64,000 bases of DNA from Allium sativum (Eukaryota; Streptophyta; Magnoliopsida; Asparagales; Amaryllidaceae), in the NCBI GenBank assembly GCA_030737875.1, contig CM060922.1, forward strand, positions 759,139,603-759,203,602. The letters are read 5' to 3'. This document shows positions 1 through 11,560 of this stretch, in pieces. The notes under the pieces were generated by a model. The model was given only the letters and a program-made list of their open reading frames with translations. It was not told the origin of the DNA and did no database searches. Position 1 is the first letter of the stretch, and each line of letters begins with the position of its first letter. The position numbers and the translations under genes were made by a program.

Positions 1-118
1 AATTTTAAACTGGACATAACTTTTTATTCCTACTATGAAATCTGGATTTTTCACATTCGTTGGAAAGATATTTTTAAACAGATTTAAATATTTCTGTTTC
101 TATTATTCATTAAAAATC
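1..118 (-). repeat. Truncated C/E-family LTR fragment at window start
   Basis: This stretch matches the part of the C-family LTR that lies about 330 bp inside its end (compare 36595-36715, and 51340-51470 on the other strand). Shared features are a core around GCTATGAAAT or its variant, and GTTGGAAAGATAT. At about 118 the similarity stops and element A LTR sequence begins, homologous to 37291 onward. The terminal 330 bp of the C-type LTR are missing, so this is either a broken insertion or a deletion junction within A's left LTR. It is closest to solo LTR E in the stretch around CAGATTTAAATATTT. It is non-coding. Confidence 0.6.
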
Positions 119-1677
119 CAAAGTTCTCCTTCTATGGTTTATTAAAAATCACAAGCACATTACCAAAGCTCCTCTCTTCGACTCCTCAACATCTCCGTCC
201 TACTTTTTTAGAACTTTCACCCCTTCCTTTACATGACTTCGCAGCGTTTACACGCTGTAACGGTACAACAATGTCAATATTTGATACGGATTTCGACAAA
301 TAAACCCCAAATGAACCTCCTTCTTACCACAAGTGTCGCGCTACTCCTTGAATCGCTCCTCGATCCTTGACTCCCCTTGTTTCGTGAGCCCTAGCCATAC
401 TGGACGATTTCAAGCATCAGAAAAACGCATCGCACCAAGCAGCACTAACATAGGGTTGAAGCTCTTCTCACAATGATCCTGAATATATGAGCTTCGAGAT
501 TTATAGAAATTTATCGGATTTGTTTTTGAATTTATAAAGTCGCGTTTTACTGAAAAGAGGAAGGAAAGCAAACGACGGAAATTTGTTGACCAGAGGAATA
601 GAAAAAGTTAAGGTGTATTTACAGATAGTTTTTAATATTTTAATATTCGATTAAATATTCATTTTTAACCAACCGCTGTTTGTACTTATGCTTTAAAATT
701 CTCTGTGATCAGATAAAATATCCAAATTTGATGAGAATGGACATACAAGTAGACTTCGACATTACGAACCCAATGAAACTGGTTTCGTCGAATTCCGACT
801 CTGTTTGCTTACACAACGTATTTTTAACCGTCAAAATACTAACTGTTTTGCACATTAAAAATCCGTACAGCCACACACTGACTTCAAAAATCATGAAAAT
901 TGAAATCTAACAATAATTTAACATTACGGATCCAACAAAATTAGTTTCGTTGAAAACGGAGTTCGTTTGCAAAACTGGCTATTTTTAAAGCTCTAAATAA
1001 CCCATTTAAATATATAAATATTTTTAAATATAATTAAATTAAATAAAAATAATTTAATATTATCGTATATATTCACAATAGAATATCATACAGCTCCCGT
1101 TGTATTTATAACTCGATATTCAAATCCTGATTGAATCGATATTCAATTTATATTGAAAAATTCATTTATAATATAAATAAATCCTTTATAAATTATAAAG
1201 GAATTCCATAGCGACTTTTCAAAAATTTGATTTGGACATGAATCAAAATCTACACAATGAAATCCCGATTTTTCTCTTCCATTAGAAAAATATACTTCAC
1301 TAGCTCCGAACGTTTCTTGTTTCATAGAAATCCGATTTAAAACGGATTCTATATATTCATTGGAAGTTCGAATCGCCAAATAGCGAACTGCAGCGCCATT
1401 TCGAGCTCGATTATAATATAATTATGCGTTCAACTGTCATTTATATAATATATTCGTTAATATAATTCAACTCCAAACTGAATTATATATATTTTAAATT
1501 GTCCAGTTCACATTATATTGTCAATTCACTATTTCCGACTATTTCAGAATTAAATATATTATTCTATTATTTATATTAATTAAATATTCAACATTATTTA
1601 ATTAAACAACCATTTAATTCTCTAAATCACTAATTAAATAAATTAATTATTATACCGTAAAAATACGGGAGATTACA
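119..1677 (-). mobile_element. Element A, left LTR (3' LTR of a minus-strand element), partial
   Basis: Sequence from 119 is repeated at 37291-38357, which identifies the two LTRs of one element. The LTR ends at 1677 in GATTACA and is followed at once by a pyrimidine-rich polypurine-tract complement, so on the minus strand this is the 3' LTR beginning TGTAATCTCCCG. The portion 454-953 is present here but deleted from the right LTR. It contains both copies of the U3 motif TTTCGTCGAATTCCGACT (about 783) and TTTCGTTGAAAACGGAGT (about 946). The short open frames at 680-910 and 1143-1379 are not conserved as reading frames in related LTRs and are treated as chance. Confidence 0.85.
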
Positions 1678-1711
1678 TCCTTCCCCCTTAAAATAATTTC
1701 GTCGTCGAAAT
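1678..1711 (-). other. Element A polypurine tract and chromovirus pol tail
   Basis: On the minus strand this reads TAAGGGGGAAGGA directly before the LTR, a polypurine tract that would prime plus-strand DNA synthesis. Just upstream is TTTCGACGACGAAA, the DNA signature of the FEDE-like motif that ends the pol polyprotein of many plant Ty3/gypsy chromoviruses (recalled, not searched). This places the element in that group although its coding region is gone. Confidence 0.7.
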
Positions 1712-3204
1712 TGCTAAGGTAGAAAACAAACCCTATTGACTGGTTAGAACTTATCTGTTCATTTCTTAACTTCAGTTTTAGCTGAGATGAGGGCTTCCCA
1801 TCAACTCCCGGACCAATTTAATTTCAATTAAATATTAATTAATTTTTTATCAACGAAAATTTTCCAAAATCCTGAAAATTTTCTAACTCCCGAAATTTTT
1901 CGAAAAATTTCGCCAGCACCTCCTTTGTACTGGTCAATCGGTACAACTACAACTCGCCTCTCTAGGCCTTCTCCAACCCAAAAGAAAATCAAATAGCCAA
2001 GCGGCTTGCCAATTCGGCTCATCAAAATCTCATACCCAATTAGAATATAAACTTGTACCTTGTTGTCGGGCATATCATTATATCCTTTGCATCTGTTACC
2101 AGTTCAACATGTACCAATGTTATTCCAATCAAATTCCGATCTATTTTTATCCACAAATCCAACCATTCGCTTATAACTAAGTAGAATTTCATTTCAAACC
2201 AAAGTTCCATTCTCGATTTTCAATTTCTTAACTCATCAACTAAATTCCATTCCGGATTATTCCCTGATCAATTCCAGTTTTATTTAACTTATCTCAAGTT
2301 AAATTCTAGTTTATTCATTTACTTTTACCTTCTCATTCTATTTAACTTCATAAGTTAAATTTAAATTCTAGAATTTAAATCCGTGGTTTTTTTTTCAAAT
2401 CAATTTGAAATCATAATAACAATTCAAAACCTTTTGAATTTCTGAACAGCTTGTTTCCTCAAAACAATTCAAAACAAAAATTTTGGTAGTAATCCGTCAC
2501 TTAGAACTTGAAAATGAACACCGACGATGTCATGATCAACATCGGAATCTATTTTCCAGCTATCGAAGTGAGTTTAATACTATATCACTTTCAAAACCAT
2601 ATCTAAACACTTCCATTTTGAAATTCATTTCAAAATACCATTTTCAATGCCTGTAACAAAATTAAAATCTCCCAGAATTTTAAAATTCACATATATTTAA
2701 CCCAGATTCATTTACAACACTTTTATAACCTTCCATGGTTTTAATTCCAATTCTGATTTAAATTCAGATTTATTTCATCTGATTCCATATACTGCCCTTA
2801 TATGAATTCTGATTGGTTATTTACATATCCATTTAATTTATAATCTTACTCGATTATAATAACAACCAATATATCCAATATATTATAATTCCAATACAAA
2901 TATATATCTTCTCTATATCAAAATATACTTTGGGTAAACTTATTTTCATTTACCCTCTTTTCAAAACATATCGTGCCGACCCATCATATTCGAGTGTTTA
3001 TAAATCCCTACCGATACAGTGGATCAAACTGATTGACCAGAACCCATAAACAACTCAATCAATAAATCTCCACAATATAAAACCATTTTATATCAAATAA
3101 GAAATACGTTTACTCGTATGTATACACTCAACTCAATCTAGGGTATTACTAACACCATCTCTACTAAGTCACACCACAGATCCAAGGTAATAACCTAACC
3201 TTCA

Positions 3205-3216
3205 ACTCTGATACCA
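3205..3216 (-). other. Element A primer-binding site (initiator Met tRNA)
   Basis: The minus strand reads TGGTATCAGAG followed by TTGAAGG, one base from the LTR edge at 3218. It matches the 3' end of plant initiator-Met tRNA, the usual primer for plant Ty3/gypsy and Ty1/copia elements. This fixes the orientation of A as minus. Confidence 0.85.
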
Positions 3217-5139
3217 CTGTAACGACCCGGGGAATTTGCGATCCTGGATACCGGTATACAACACTATGTCGACTATTCAAGCATTGGAAACACCGGATAG
3301 TCCATGAAAGAAATCAGAGGGTAAGAATAAATAATATAAAAACTTAGAACAGAAGAAGAAGAAGAAGAACACACAACATCAGAGTAACACGAATCTCACA
3401 GCGGAACGAATAAAATATAACATAACTTTGAAATAAAAGATTGTACTTGAATATACATATCATTATCAAAGTACAACACTTACAACACAGCGGAAATAAA
3501 CAATAGCTATATAAACACTACTGAAGCCTCTTGCTCCAGCTTTCCAAGTATATCTGTAAAATCCCTACTACTTGACTGCCTGTACAAAATTAGGCACCCA
3601 AGAGTTTAGGGAAAACAAAACAAACCCTGGGTCAGTCATGGGACTAGTGTGAGTAAAACAGTTTAAAACAGTTTGAGCAATTAAACGATATCTCATAAGA
3701 CCACGCCGTATAACGGAACGGGTTTTTCCCTTATGAGAATCCAAAACATTTGATTTAACTTTCAAATCCGTTTTAAAAGAAACGATAAACTTTATATCAA
3801 AACTCTTTTAATATTATAATAATGTCTATCAAATCCAGCTGAAACGCTTTCATCTCACGTTCTACATATATAATATACAATCAAAACCGCGAGCACTTAT
3901 TGGGTAATGGATTTACAACTATGACAAGGTATGGAACCACCTTCCGATAGTGTACCTCTAGAAAGGAATACACTGGGTTCAACAAGAACATCTTGCAACC
4001 TGGCCACACATGACCGACCACTCATTTCGCTTGAGTGTATCGAATGTATATCACCAACGGTTAGGATCAGAAATCGTTTCCCGAATGGGACAACATCGAA
4101 TAGATTAAAGAATGAAATAAATATCCTTAGATAGGTGATATTACACCCTACTTGGCAGCCAACCACTTAGCCATGCTGCCTGCCCGATTTTTGTCATTTC
4201 CCGGTTGTGAGGCTAGAGGCCACGCTTGTCTCTGACAGATCACACATTTATTCACTTTGAATGTCACATCGTCATACCCGCCAAATCACAAATTGATTTC
4301 CCCGAAAATACCGTGGGTATATAGCTAAGAGAAACGAATTCCTCCGCCACCAAACGTACATACGTTTGAAGAGATCAACATACGTGATCCATTAAATATA
4401 CTCTGTCAGACATTCTTCCATACAGGTTGTCCTGGGACTGACAAACCGAAGGTACTATTCTGTAAACAGGACAGCCCTTTCATAACTCCGTCTTTAATTA
4501 TCTTCATCATATTTGATCGCAACGCTAATGCCCATACGGAGTGGTTTTCAGATAAGGAATCCGATCCCGGTCTCTCCGTATTGACAACGGAAAAATGGTC
4601 AAAAACTTCAATAGTCGGTGAGTTAACTATCAAAGAAAAACACGTGTGCAAACAACGGTCGTATCTCCAAATGAAAATCTTACCGAGAAAATCATCAATC
4701 AACACTGATTCCCCTTAATTCAATTTGTCACTCAGTTATCCATTTTCCTATTCCTGTTTCCATATATTCAACATTTCTTATTTTCTAAATTTAGAAAATA
4801 TACGTTATTAACATTGGAAAACATTTCCATTTCTTATTTTCTTTATTAGAAAACATTTCTGATTCTTATTTGGAAAACAATTCCAAAACTCCTACATTGG
4901 ATTTAACAGATGTTTAAATCAAACATCGCTATGCCAACTCAAACCATTATACTGATTAACTAATTTCACTTAACTAACCTTCACTATCGAACCTTAAACA
5001 TTCCTTAGTTAAAAACGAAGCCAATCAAGCTAGGGGTATAACTACCTCTCAGACCTTAACTGAATGACATTTCTAACTTCGAAACAGACAAGGTTCACCT
5101 TTTTAAACCTTTAACAAACTTCCTTATGTAACTCTCTTT

Positions 5140-5991
5140 CGAATAAATCCCTGTTCGATAACTCTCTTCAAATAGCCATATTCGATTAACTATATTCAAT
5201 TAACACTATTCGATTAACTCTAATCGATTTTCTCTTATCAGTTAGCTCTGTTTGATTAACTTTATTCTATTAACTCTATTTAATTAACTCTATTTGATTA
5301 ACTCTATTTGATTAACCCTAATCGATTAACTCCAATCGATTAATTTCTATCAATAAACTATATTCGATTAACTCCTTTCGAATAAACTATATTTGATTTA
5401 TTCCTTTAAGTCTATTCGAATAAACTATATTCGATAACCCCTTTCGAATAACTAATATTCGATAACTCCTTTCGAATAACTAATATTCGATAATCTCTCT
5501 TCGAATAACTAATATTCAATAACTCCTTTCGAGTAACTAATATTCGATAATCTCTCTTCGAATAACCAATATTTGATAAATCCTTTCGAATAACTAATAT
5601 TCGATAATCTCTCTTCGAATAACTAATATTCGATAACCTCTTTTTGAATAAACTATATTCGATTAATTCTCTTCTTCGAATAACCTTATTCGATAAATCT
5701 TTCTTCGAATAAACTATATTCGATTAACACCTTTCTTCGAATAAACTATATTCGATAATTCATTTTTAACTCTATTCGAATAACAAATATTTGATAACTC
5801 CTTTTAACTCTATTCGAATAACTAATATTCGATAACTCCTTTTAACTCTATTCGAAAAGCAAATATTCGATAACTCCTTTTAACTCTATTCGAATAACTA
5901 ATATTCGATAACTCCTTTTTAACTCTATTCGAATAACAAATATTCGATAACTCCATTTAACTCTATTCAAATAACTAATATTCGATAACTC
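5140..5991. repeat. Degenerate palindromic repeat array in A LTR
   Basis: Tandem degenerate units are built on CGAATA...TATTCG half-palindromes. About eight units of roughly 27 bp (5420-5640) are followed by six regular 38-bp units (about 5764-5991), each containing ACTCTATTCGAATAAC and TATTCGATAACTCC. Related arrays occupy 8840-9660 and 16240-17070 in the LTRs of element B. Confidence 0.8.
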
Positions 5992-6140
5992 TAATTTATT
6001 AACACTATTCGACTAACTCTAATCGATAACTCTTTTATATCTCGTTAATTCCCTTTTATAATCCTATTTATTTCCAAATAAATATTTCTTTTATAATTTT
6101 ATTTATTTAACAAATAATATTTCCTTTTCAATTCCTTTTT

Positions 6141-6292
6141 AATTCTATTTATAAATGTTTTACAAATGTTTCGTTTTCAATTCTATTTGTAAATGTTTTA
6201 CAAATATTTCCTTTTCAATTCTCTTTGTAAATGTTTTACAAATATTTCCTTTTCAATTCTCTTTGTAAATGTTTTACAAATATTTCCTTTTC
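6141..6292. repeat. 38-bp tandem array, about 4 copies
   Basis: The unit contains TTTGTAAATGTTTTACAAAT, itself a near-palindrome, followed by ATTTCCTTTTCAA. Four copies are in register. Degenerate versions occur at 10066-10210 and 17470-17620 in element B. Confidence 0.8.
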
Positions 6293-6700
6293 TATTTGTT
6301 TTCACAGATATTTCCTTTTCTCTAATTCTTTGATTTTATCATTATTTTCTTTTAAAAAAATCCCTTTTCTTTTTATATATATAAAATCCATTGATTCTAT
6401 ATAAATGATTTATTTCCAAACTACACTTTGAAAATCCCCTTTTCAACATCCCAGTATTTATTACGGTATTTAAAATACCAAATAACAATGATCGATATCA
6501 TTCAAACACACATAATTAACAATAGATTATATATCACATCATATATCACCATATACGAAACAAAATAGTATTTTATATATTGAGGAACCCAGTGGGGTCC
6601 CTCCAACCTGTTTTCCGGCATCCACAGATGTTAAATAATATAATTCACATCGATATCACTTCGGTATGAAATATTCTGATAAACAGAATCAATATTTAGT

Positions 6701-6705
6701 TAACG
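6701..6705. repeat. Target-site duplication TAACG, left copy (element B)
   Basis: TAACG precedes the left LTR of B and recurs at 20030-20034 directly after its right LTR. Removing B rejoins A's LTR sequence, which aligns with the uninterrupted LTR sequence at about 10525. Confidence 0.9.
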
Positions 6706-9700
6706 TGTATCGAACTGGGATTTTCGACTCCGAAAATCAACACAAAACTACCATGTTGACTATTCAGACATCGGAAATACCTGATCATTAATAGAAAGAA
6801 GTTAGAGGGTGAGAATAGATGAGATAGAAAATTAGATTAGAAGAAGAAGAAGACCACCACAAATCAGAATCAGAGTAATATGAATCTCACAGTGGAATGA
6901 ACAAAATATAATATATAGCATAACTTTGCAATAAAACTGTGTATATATATAATAACATTATCAGAGTACAGCACTTACACACAGTGAAAATAACAAGAGT
7001 TATATAATCCTGAAGCCTCTTGCTTCAAGCTCCTCCATATATATCTGTAAAGACCTGAACTACTTGACTGCCCATACAAATTTGGGCACCCAAGAGTTTA
7101 GGGAAAACAAAACAAAATAAAATCTGGGTCAGTCATGGGACCGGTGTGAGTAAACTCAAATCATTTGGTTTAACTTTTCAAAATCCTTTTCAAAAGAAAA
7201 GGTAATCGTAAGACCGATCCACATATAAACACGGATGGCTTTTACCCTACGATAACCCAAAACAGTTTTGGAAATCAATACTTTTCTGATATTATAATAA
7301 TGTCTAATCACAAGTAAATAACAATCTAGCAGAACGCTTGCATCTCGCGTTCCACATATATAGTATACAAATCAAAATCGCGGGCTTATATTGGAGATTG
7401 GATTCCGACTATGACAAGGTATGGGACCACCTGCCGATAGGGTATCTCTAGAGGTGAATACACTGGGTTCAACAAGAACGTCTTACAACCCGGCACACAC
7501 ATGACCGACCACTCATTTCGCTTCAGTGTATCGAATGCATATCACCAACGGTTGGGAGCTACCCACCGTTTCCCGAAAAGGGACAGCATCGAAAATAGAC
7601 AAAAGAATAAAATGGAATTTCTCTAGATAGGTGATATACACCCTAATGGGAGCGACCCACCTAGCCATGTTGTCTGCCTAATTTCTGTCATTTCCCGGTT
7701 GATGAGGCTTGAGGTCATAACGTATCATTTGGAACACCTGATCACCATTCACTTTGAATGCCACATCGTCATACCCGCAAAATCACAAATTGATTTTCCC
7801 AAAAATACCATTGGTATAAAGCTAAGAGAAACAAATTCCTCCGCCACCAAACGTAAGTACGTTTGAAGAGATCAACTTACGTGATCCGTTAGATATACTT
7901 TGTCAGACGTTCGTCCATTCACGTTGTCCTGGGACTGGACAAACTGAAGGCGCTATTCTGTAAACAGGATAGCCCTTGCATAACTCCATCTTCAATTATT
8001 TCCATCATATTTGATCGCAACGCTAACGTCTATACAGAGTGGGTTTTAGATAATGAATCTGATCTCGATCTCTCCGTATTGACGACGGAACAATGGTCAA
8101 AAACTTCGATAGTCGGTGATTTAACCATCAAAGAAAAATAGGTGTACAACCAACGATCTTATTTCCAGATAGAAATTCGATCGATCAATCATCAATCAAC
8201 ACTGATCTCCTTTAATTTAATTTATCATTAATTTATTCATTTCCCATTTCTATATATATGAAAATTCTTATTTTCTAAATTAGAAAATATAGTTTATTAA
8301 TCATTGGAAAACATTTCCATATTTGCTCCATTCCTTACTTTCTATATTAGAAAACATTTCTGATTCTTATTTGGAAAACATTTCTAAACTCCTTTATTCG
8401 ATTTAAACCGATGTTTAAATAAAACATCACTAAACTAATTCAAACCATTACACTCATTAACTAAATTCACTTAACCAACTTTCGCTATCGAACCTTACCC
8501 ATCCCTTAGTTAAAAACGAAGTCAATCAAGGTGGGGTATAATTACCTCCCAGACCTTAACTGAACAACATTTCTAACTTCGAAATAGACAAAATTCACCC
8601 TTTTAAATCTTTTAACCAACTTCCTTACGTGACTCGGATTCTATTTATGAATCCACTTCTTTATTTTAAAACATTGATTATAACTATAGCGTTATAATCC
8701 CTTCTTCTTAAATATCAAACTTCAAAATATAACTTTTATTTCTTAATTTAACTAAATAACTAAATAGACAATTTATGAAGAAATTATTAAATCTTGATTA
8801 AAAACGGAAAGTGTACTTTCCCAAATTCGATATAATCGAATTTCAACGTATAACTCTCTTTCGAATAATCTCTATTCGATAACTCCTTTTCGAATAAACT
8901 AATATTCAATAATTCTTTCTTCGAATAACTAATATTCGATAATCTCTCTTTTGAATAAATTATATTCGATAATCTCTCTTTTGAATAAACTATATTTGAT
9001 AATCTCTCTTCGAATGTTTTACATTCGATTAATCTCCTTTCGAATAAACTATATTCAATTAACTCCTCTCTGAATAACTCAAATTCGATTTAACTCTAAT
9101 CGATTAACTCTATTCGATTACTCTATATTCTAATCGATTAACTATAATTCGATTAACTCCTCTAACTCATTTTGATTAACACATTCTGATTAACACATTT
9201 TTATTAACTCCTATCGAATAACTAATATTCAATTAACTTATATTCGAATAACTATGTCTGTTTTAACTTTATTTCGAATGGCTAATATTCGATTTAACTC
9301 CATTCGCTTGACTTTAGATCACAGCGATCACAATGGTTACGCCTGAGTCCCTCAGGAAACATCCGACCACCATAGGCTATCTGCAGCCCTGCGAATTATA
9401 CTAGTAGTCATACGAAATGGAAACTCATCCTGAATAACTATGTTTGACTAACTCTACCTCAAATAACTATATTCGATCAACTCTAATTTGAATAACTAAT
9501 ATTCAATTAAATCCTAATTCGATTAACTATGTTCAATCAACTCTATCTGGTTGACTCTTTATTCGAATAACTAATATTCGATTAACTCTAATTGAATAAC
9601 TAATATTCAATTAACTCTATTGATTAACTCTAACTGGTTAACTCTAACTGATTAACTCTTAATCGACTAACTCTTCGTCCATATTCAGTTTCAAATATCG

Positions 9701-9872
9701 ATGTTGAAATTGATTCTTACTTCTCTATATAAGTCCTTACTTATATATTCTATTTATCCCATGATAAACATTTTATTTAATTTATAAAATATTATTCATA
9801 AATTTATATTCTCTACTTATCTGTTAAAATAGATTTCTATTAAAATTCTACTTTAAATTCATATTTTGTTAT

Positions 9873-9893
9873 ACCCGTGTGCGAAGCACGGGT
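9873..9893 (+). repeat. Hairpin with downstream CTAG, Helitron-like 3' end (left B LTR)
   Basis: ACCCGTG and CACGGGT form a perfect 7-bp stem around TGCGAAG. Fourteen bases later comes CTAG followed by T. Plant Helitron 3' ends show such a hairpin 10-15 nt before CTRR, inserted before T. Element A lacks the surrounding ~240 bp. No convincing 5' TC end was found, so Helitron identity is tentative. Confidence 0.4.
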
Positions 9894-11550
9894 CTAATCC
9901 TTCCTAGTGTAAAATTTCCTTTTTATACAACTCTATTCATTTTTCAAGTATTTTTTTAATAATTTATTTATTTTCGAAATAAAAATTTCCTTTATAATTC
10001 TATTTATTTCTAAATGAGTTTTCCTTTTTATAACTCTATCTACTTCATAGATAAATATTTCTATTTATAATCTATTTGTAAATGTTTTACAAATATTTTA
10101 TTTTCAATTCTATTTAAATTGTTTTTCAAATACCTCTTTTTTCTATTTGTTTCACAAATATGTTCCTTTTCTATTTGTTTTACAAATATTTTCCTTTTCT
10201 ATTTGTTTTACAAATATTTTCCTTTTTATATAAAATCCATTGATTTTATATAAATATTTTATTTCAAATTATAGTTTTGAAATTTCCCTTTTCACACTCC
10301 AGTATTTCCTTTGGTATTTAAAAGTACCAAATAACAATGATCAAACACACATAATCAACAATAGATTATAAATCACATCATATATCACAATATATGAAAA
10401 ACAGTAAAATAAATGTTGAGGAACCCAGTTGGGTCCCTCCGACCTGTTTCCCTGCATCCACAGATGTTAATCACATGAATAACACGAATATGAAATATAC
10501 TGATAAACAGAATTAATATTCGATTAACGATTTACATATATATCGTTACCTATATTTTCAACCAATTAACTAGCAATTCAAATAAATAGTCAACACACAA
10601 CAAACAATCATCATTTAGAGATTCTAAAAATATTATATAAGAATATAAATTGAGCAGAGTTAGTGAGATTTACTCACATTGGAAGGTAGTCGTTAAATAA
10701 CGATAATTGGTCATTGATTTGATTCAGGCATTTAATTTCACCAAAATCCAAATGAGCTCCAATTCACTCCCGGTCAGTTCCATTGTGTAGCCACCGTCCA
10801 TACGATCCCAACGGATCTTATTTTGCTGAAAACTGGTATCGTAAGACAAAGTTATTTAATTCCGAAGTTTATACACATTTAAATTGAAACTTAACTTGGA
10901 TTTAAACCTTCTATTGGGCTTTACCTTACACATCGGCCCACTTAATCCTTAAACCCATGACCGCAATATACCCCTTTCTTCCTCCTGTATACTACCACAA
11001 CCTGCTCCCGTTCTGGCCATTACCGAACTCCCCTTCTATAATCTCTCCCTCCCCGATCAACTGTTTCATGAGCTGACTTCACCATTGAACTCCACCACTC
11101 CTCCTCGTCAATCACCACACAAAAGATTTCAGTCTGCACTTTCAATCAAAAATCCGTCGTTCAGCATGAACCGCACTCCAAGTGTTGACATCGATACCTT
11201 TTAATTCAATAAAATTCCAAAAAATTCCTACTAGCAGCTATCATCAATCCTAAACCCAAATCTAACTTCAGAAATCACAAACGATGCACCATCTCATCAA
11301 ATTAACCAACCTTAGACAATGCTGTAGAAATTGGTGCGACGGAAAACTGGTTCGAACAAGACAAAACGAGTATCAATCGGAAGAGCAAGCTTTCAGGATT
11401 CCATACATATATGATTTACGATTTATTGATTTTAGTTGGATTTCTTTTGGATTTTTCAAAGAGGAATTCTCACGGTTGTTGTAAAAGAACAGAGGCGCCT
11501 AATTCTGTTGACTTCGGGAAGGTTTAGTTTAGGGTTAGAAGGGTGTAGTG

Positions 11551-11560
11551 ATATTTATAG
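11551..11560 (-). promoter_or_regulatory. TATA box of B left LTR
   Basis: The minus strand reads CTATAAATAT, a strong plant TATA box, followed about 15-30 bp later by a CT-rich stretch ending in AACCCTA-type sequence. The same box lies at 18951-18960 in the other LTR. It marks the U3/R boundary and predicts transcription of B on the minus strand. Confidence 0.6.

Larger units (their letters stand above)
1678..3217 (-). mobile_element. Element A internal domain, non-coding
   Basis: These 1540 bp lie between the polypurine tract and the primer-binding site and have no gag or pol similarity. The single 81-codon minus-strand frame (1828-2073) is broken in the matching region of element B, so it is not a gene. 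Two blocks are conserved with other elements. One, at about 1830-2060, lies next to the polypurine tract (compare 12770-12990 and 29840-30060). The other, at about 2985-3217, lies next to the primer-binding site. An interior this short between LTRs of nearly 6 kb is LARD-like. Confidence 0.8.
3218..6705 (-). mobile_element. Element A right LTR, segment 1 (up to element B insertion)
   Basis: It starts TGTAACGACCCGG next to the primer-binding site and runs to the TAACG target duplication of element B at 6701-6705. It contains a GAA microsatellite (about 3351-3368), the conserved U5 block at 3570-3655, degenerate TTCGAATAACTAATATTCG repeats (about 5140-6000) and a 38-bp tandem array at 6141-6292. 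The two open frames at 3897-4166 (-) and 3931-4134 (+) overlap each other in antisense and belong to the LTR. There is no gene here. The three segments of this LTR sum to about 5.4 kb. Adding the roughly 500-bp deletion gives about 5.9 kb, matching element B. Confidence 0.85.

Noticed and set aside
1828..2073. 81-codon minus-strand frame in A's interior
   Set aside because: The equivalent region of B has stops and frameshifts, so it was treated as conserved non-coding sequence instead.
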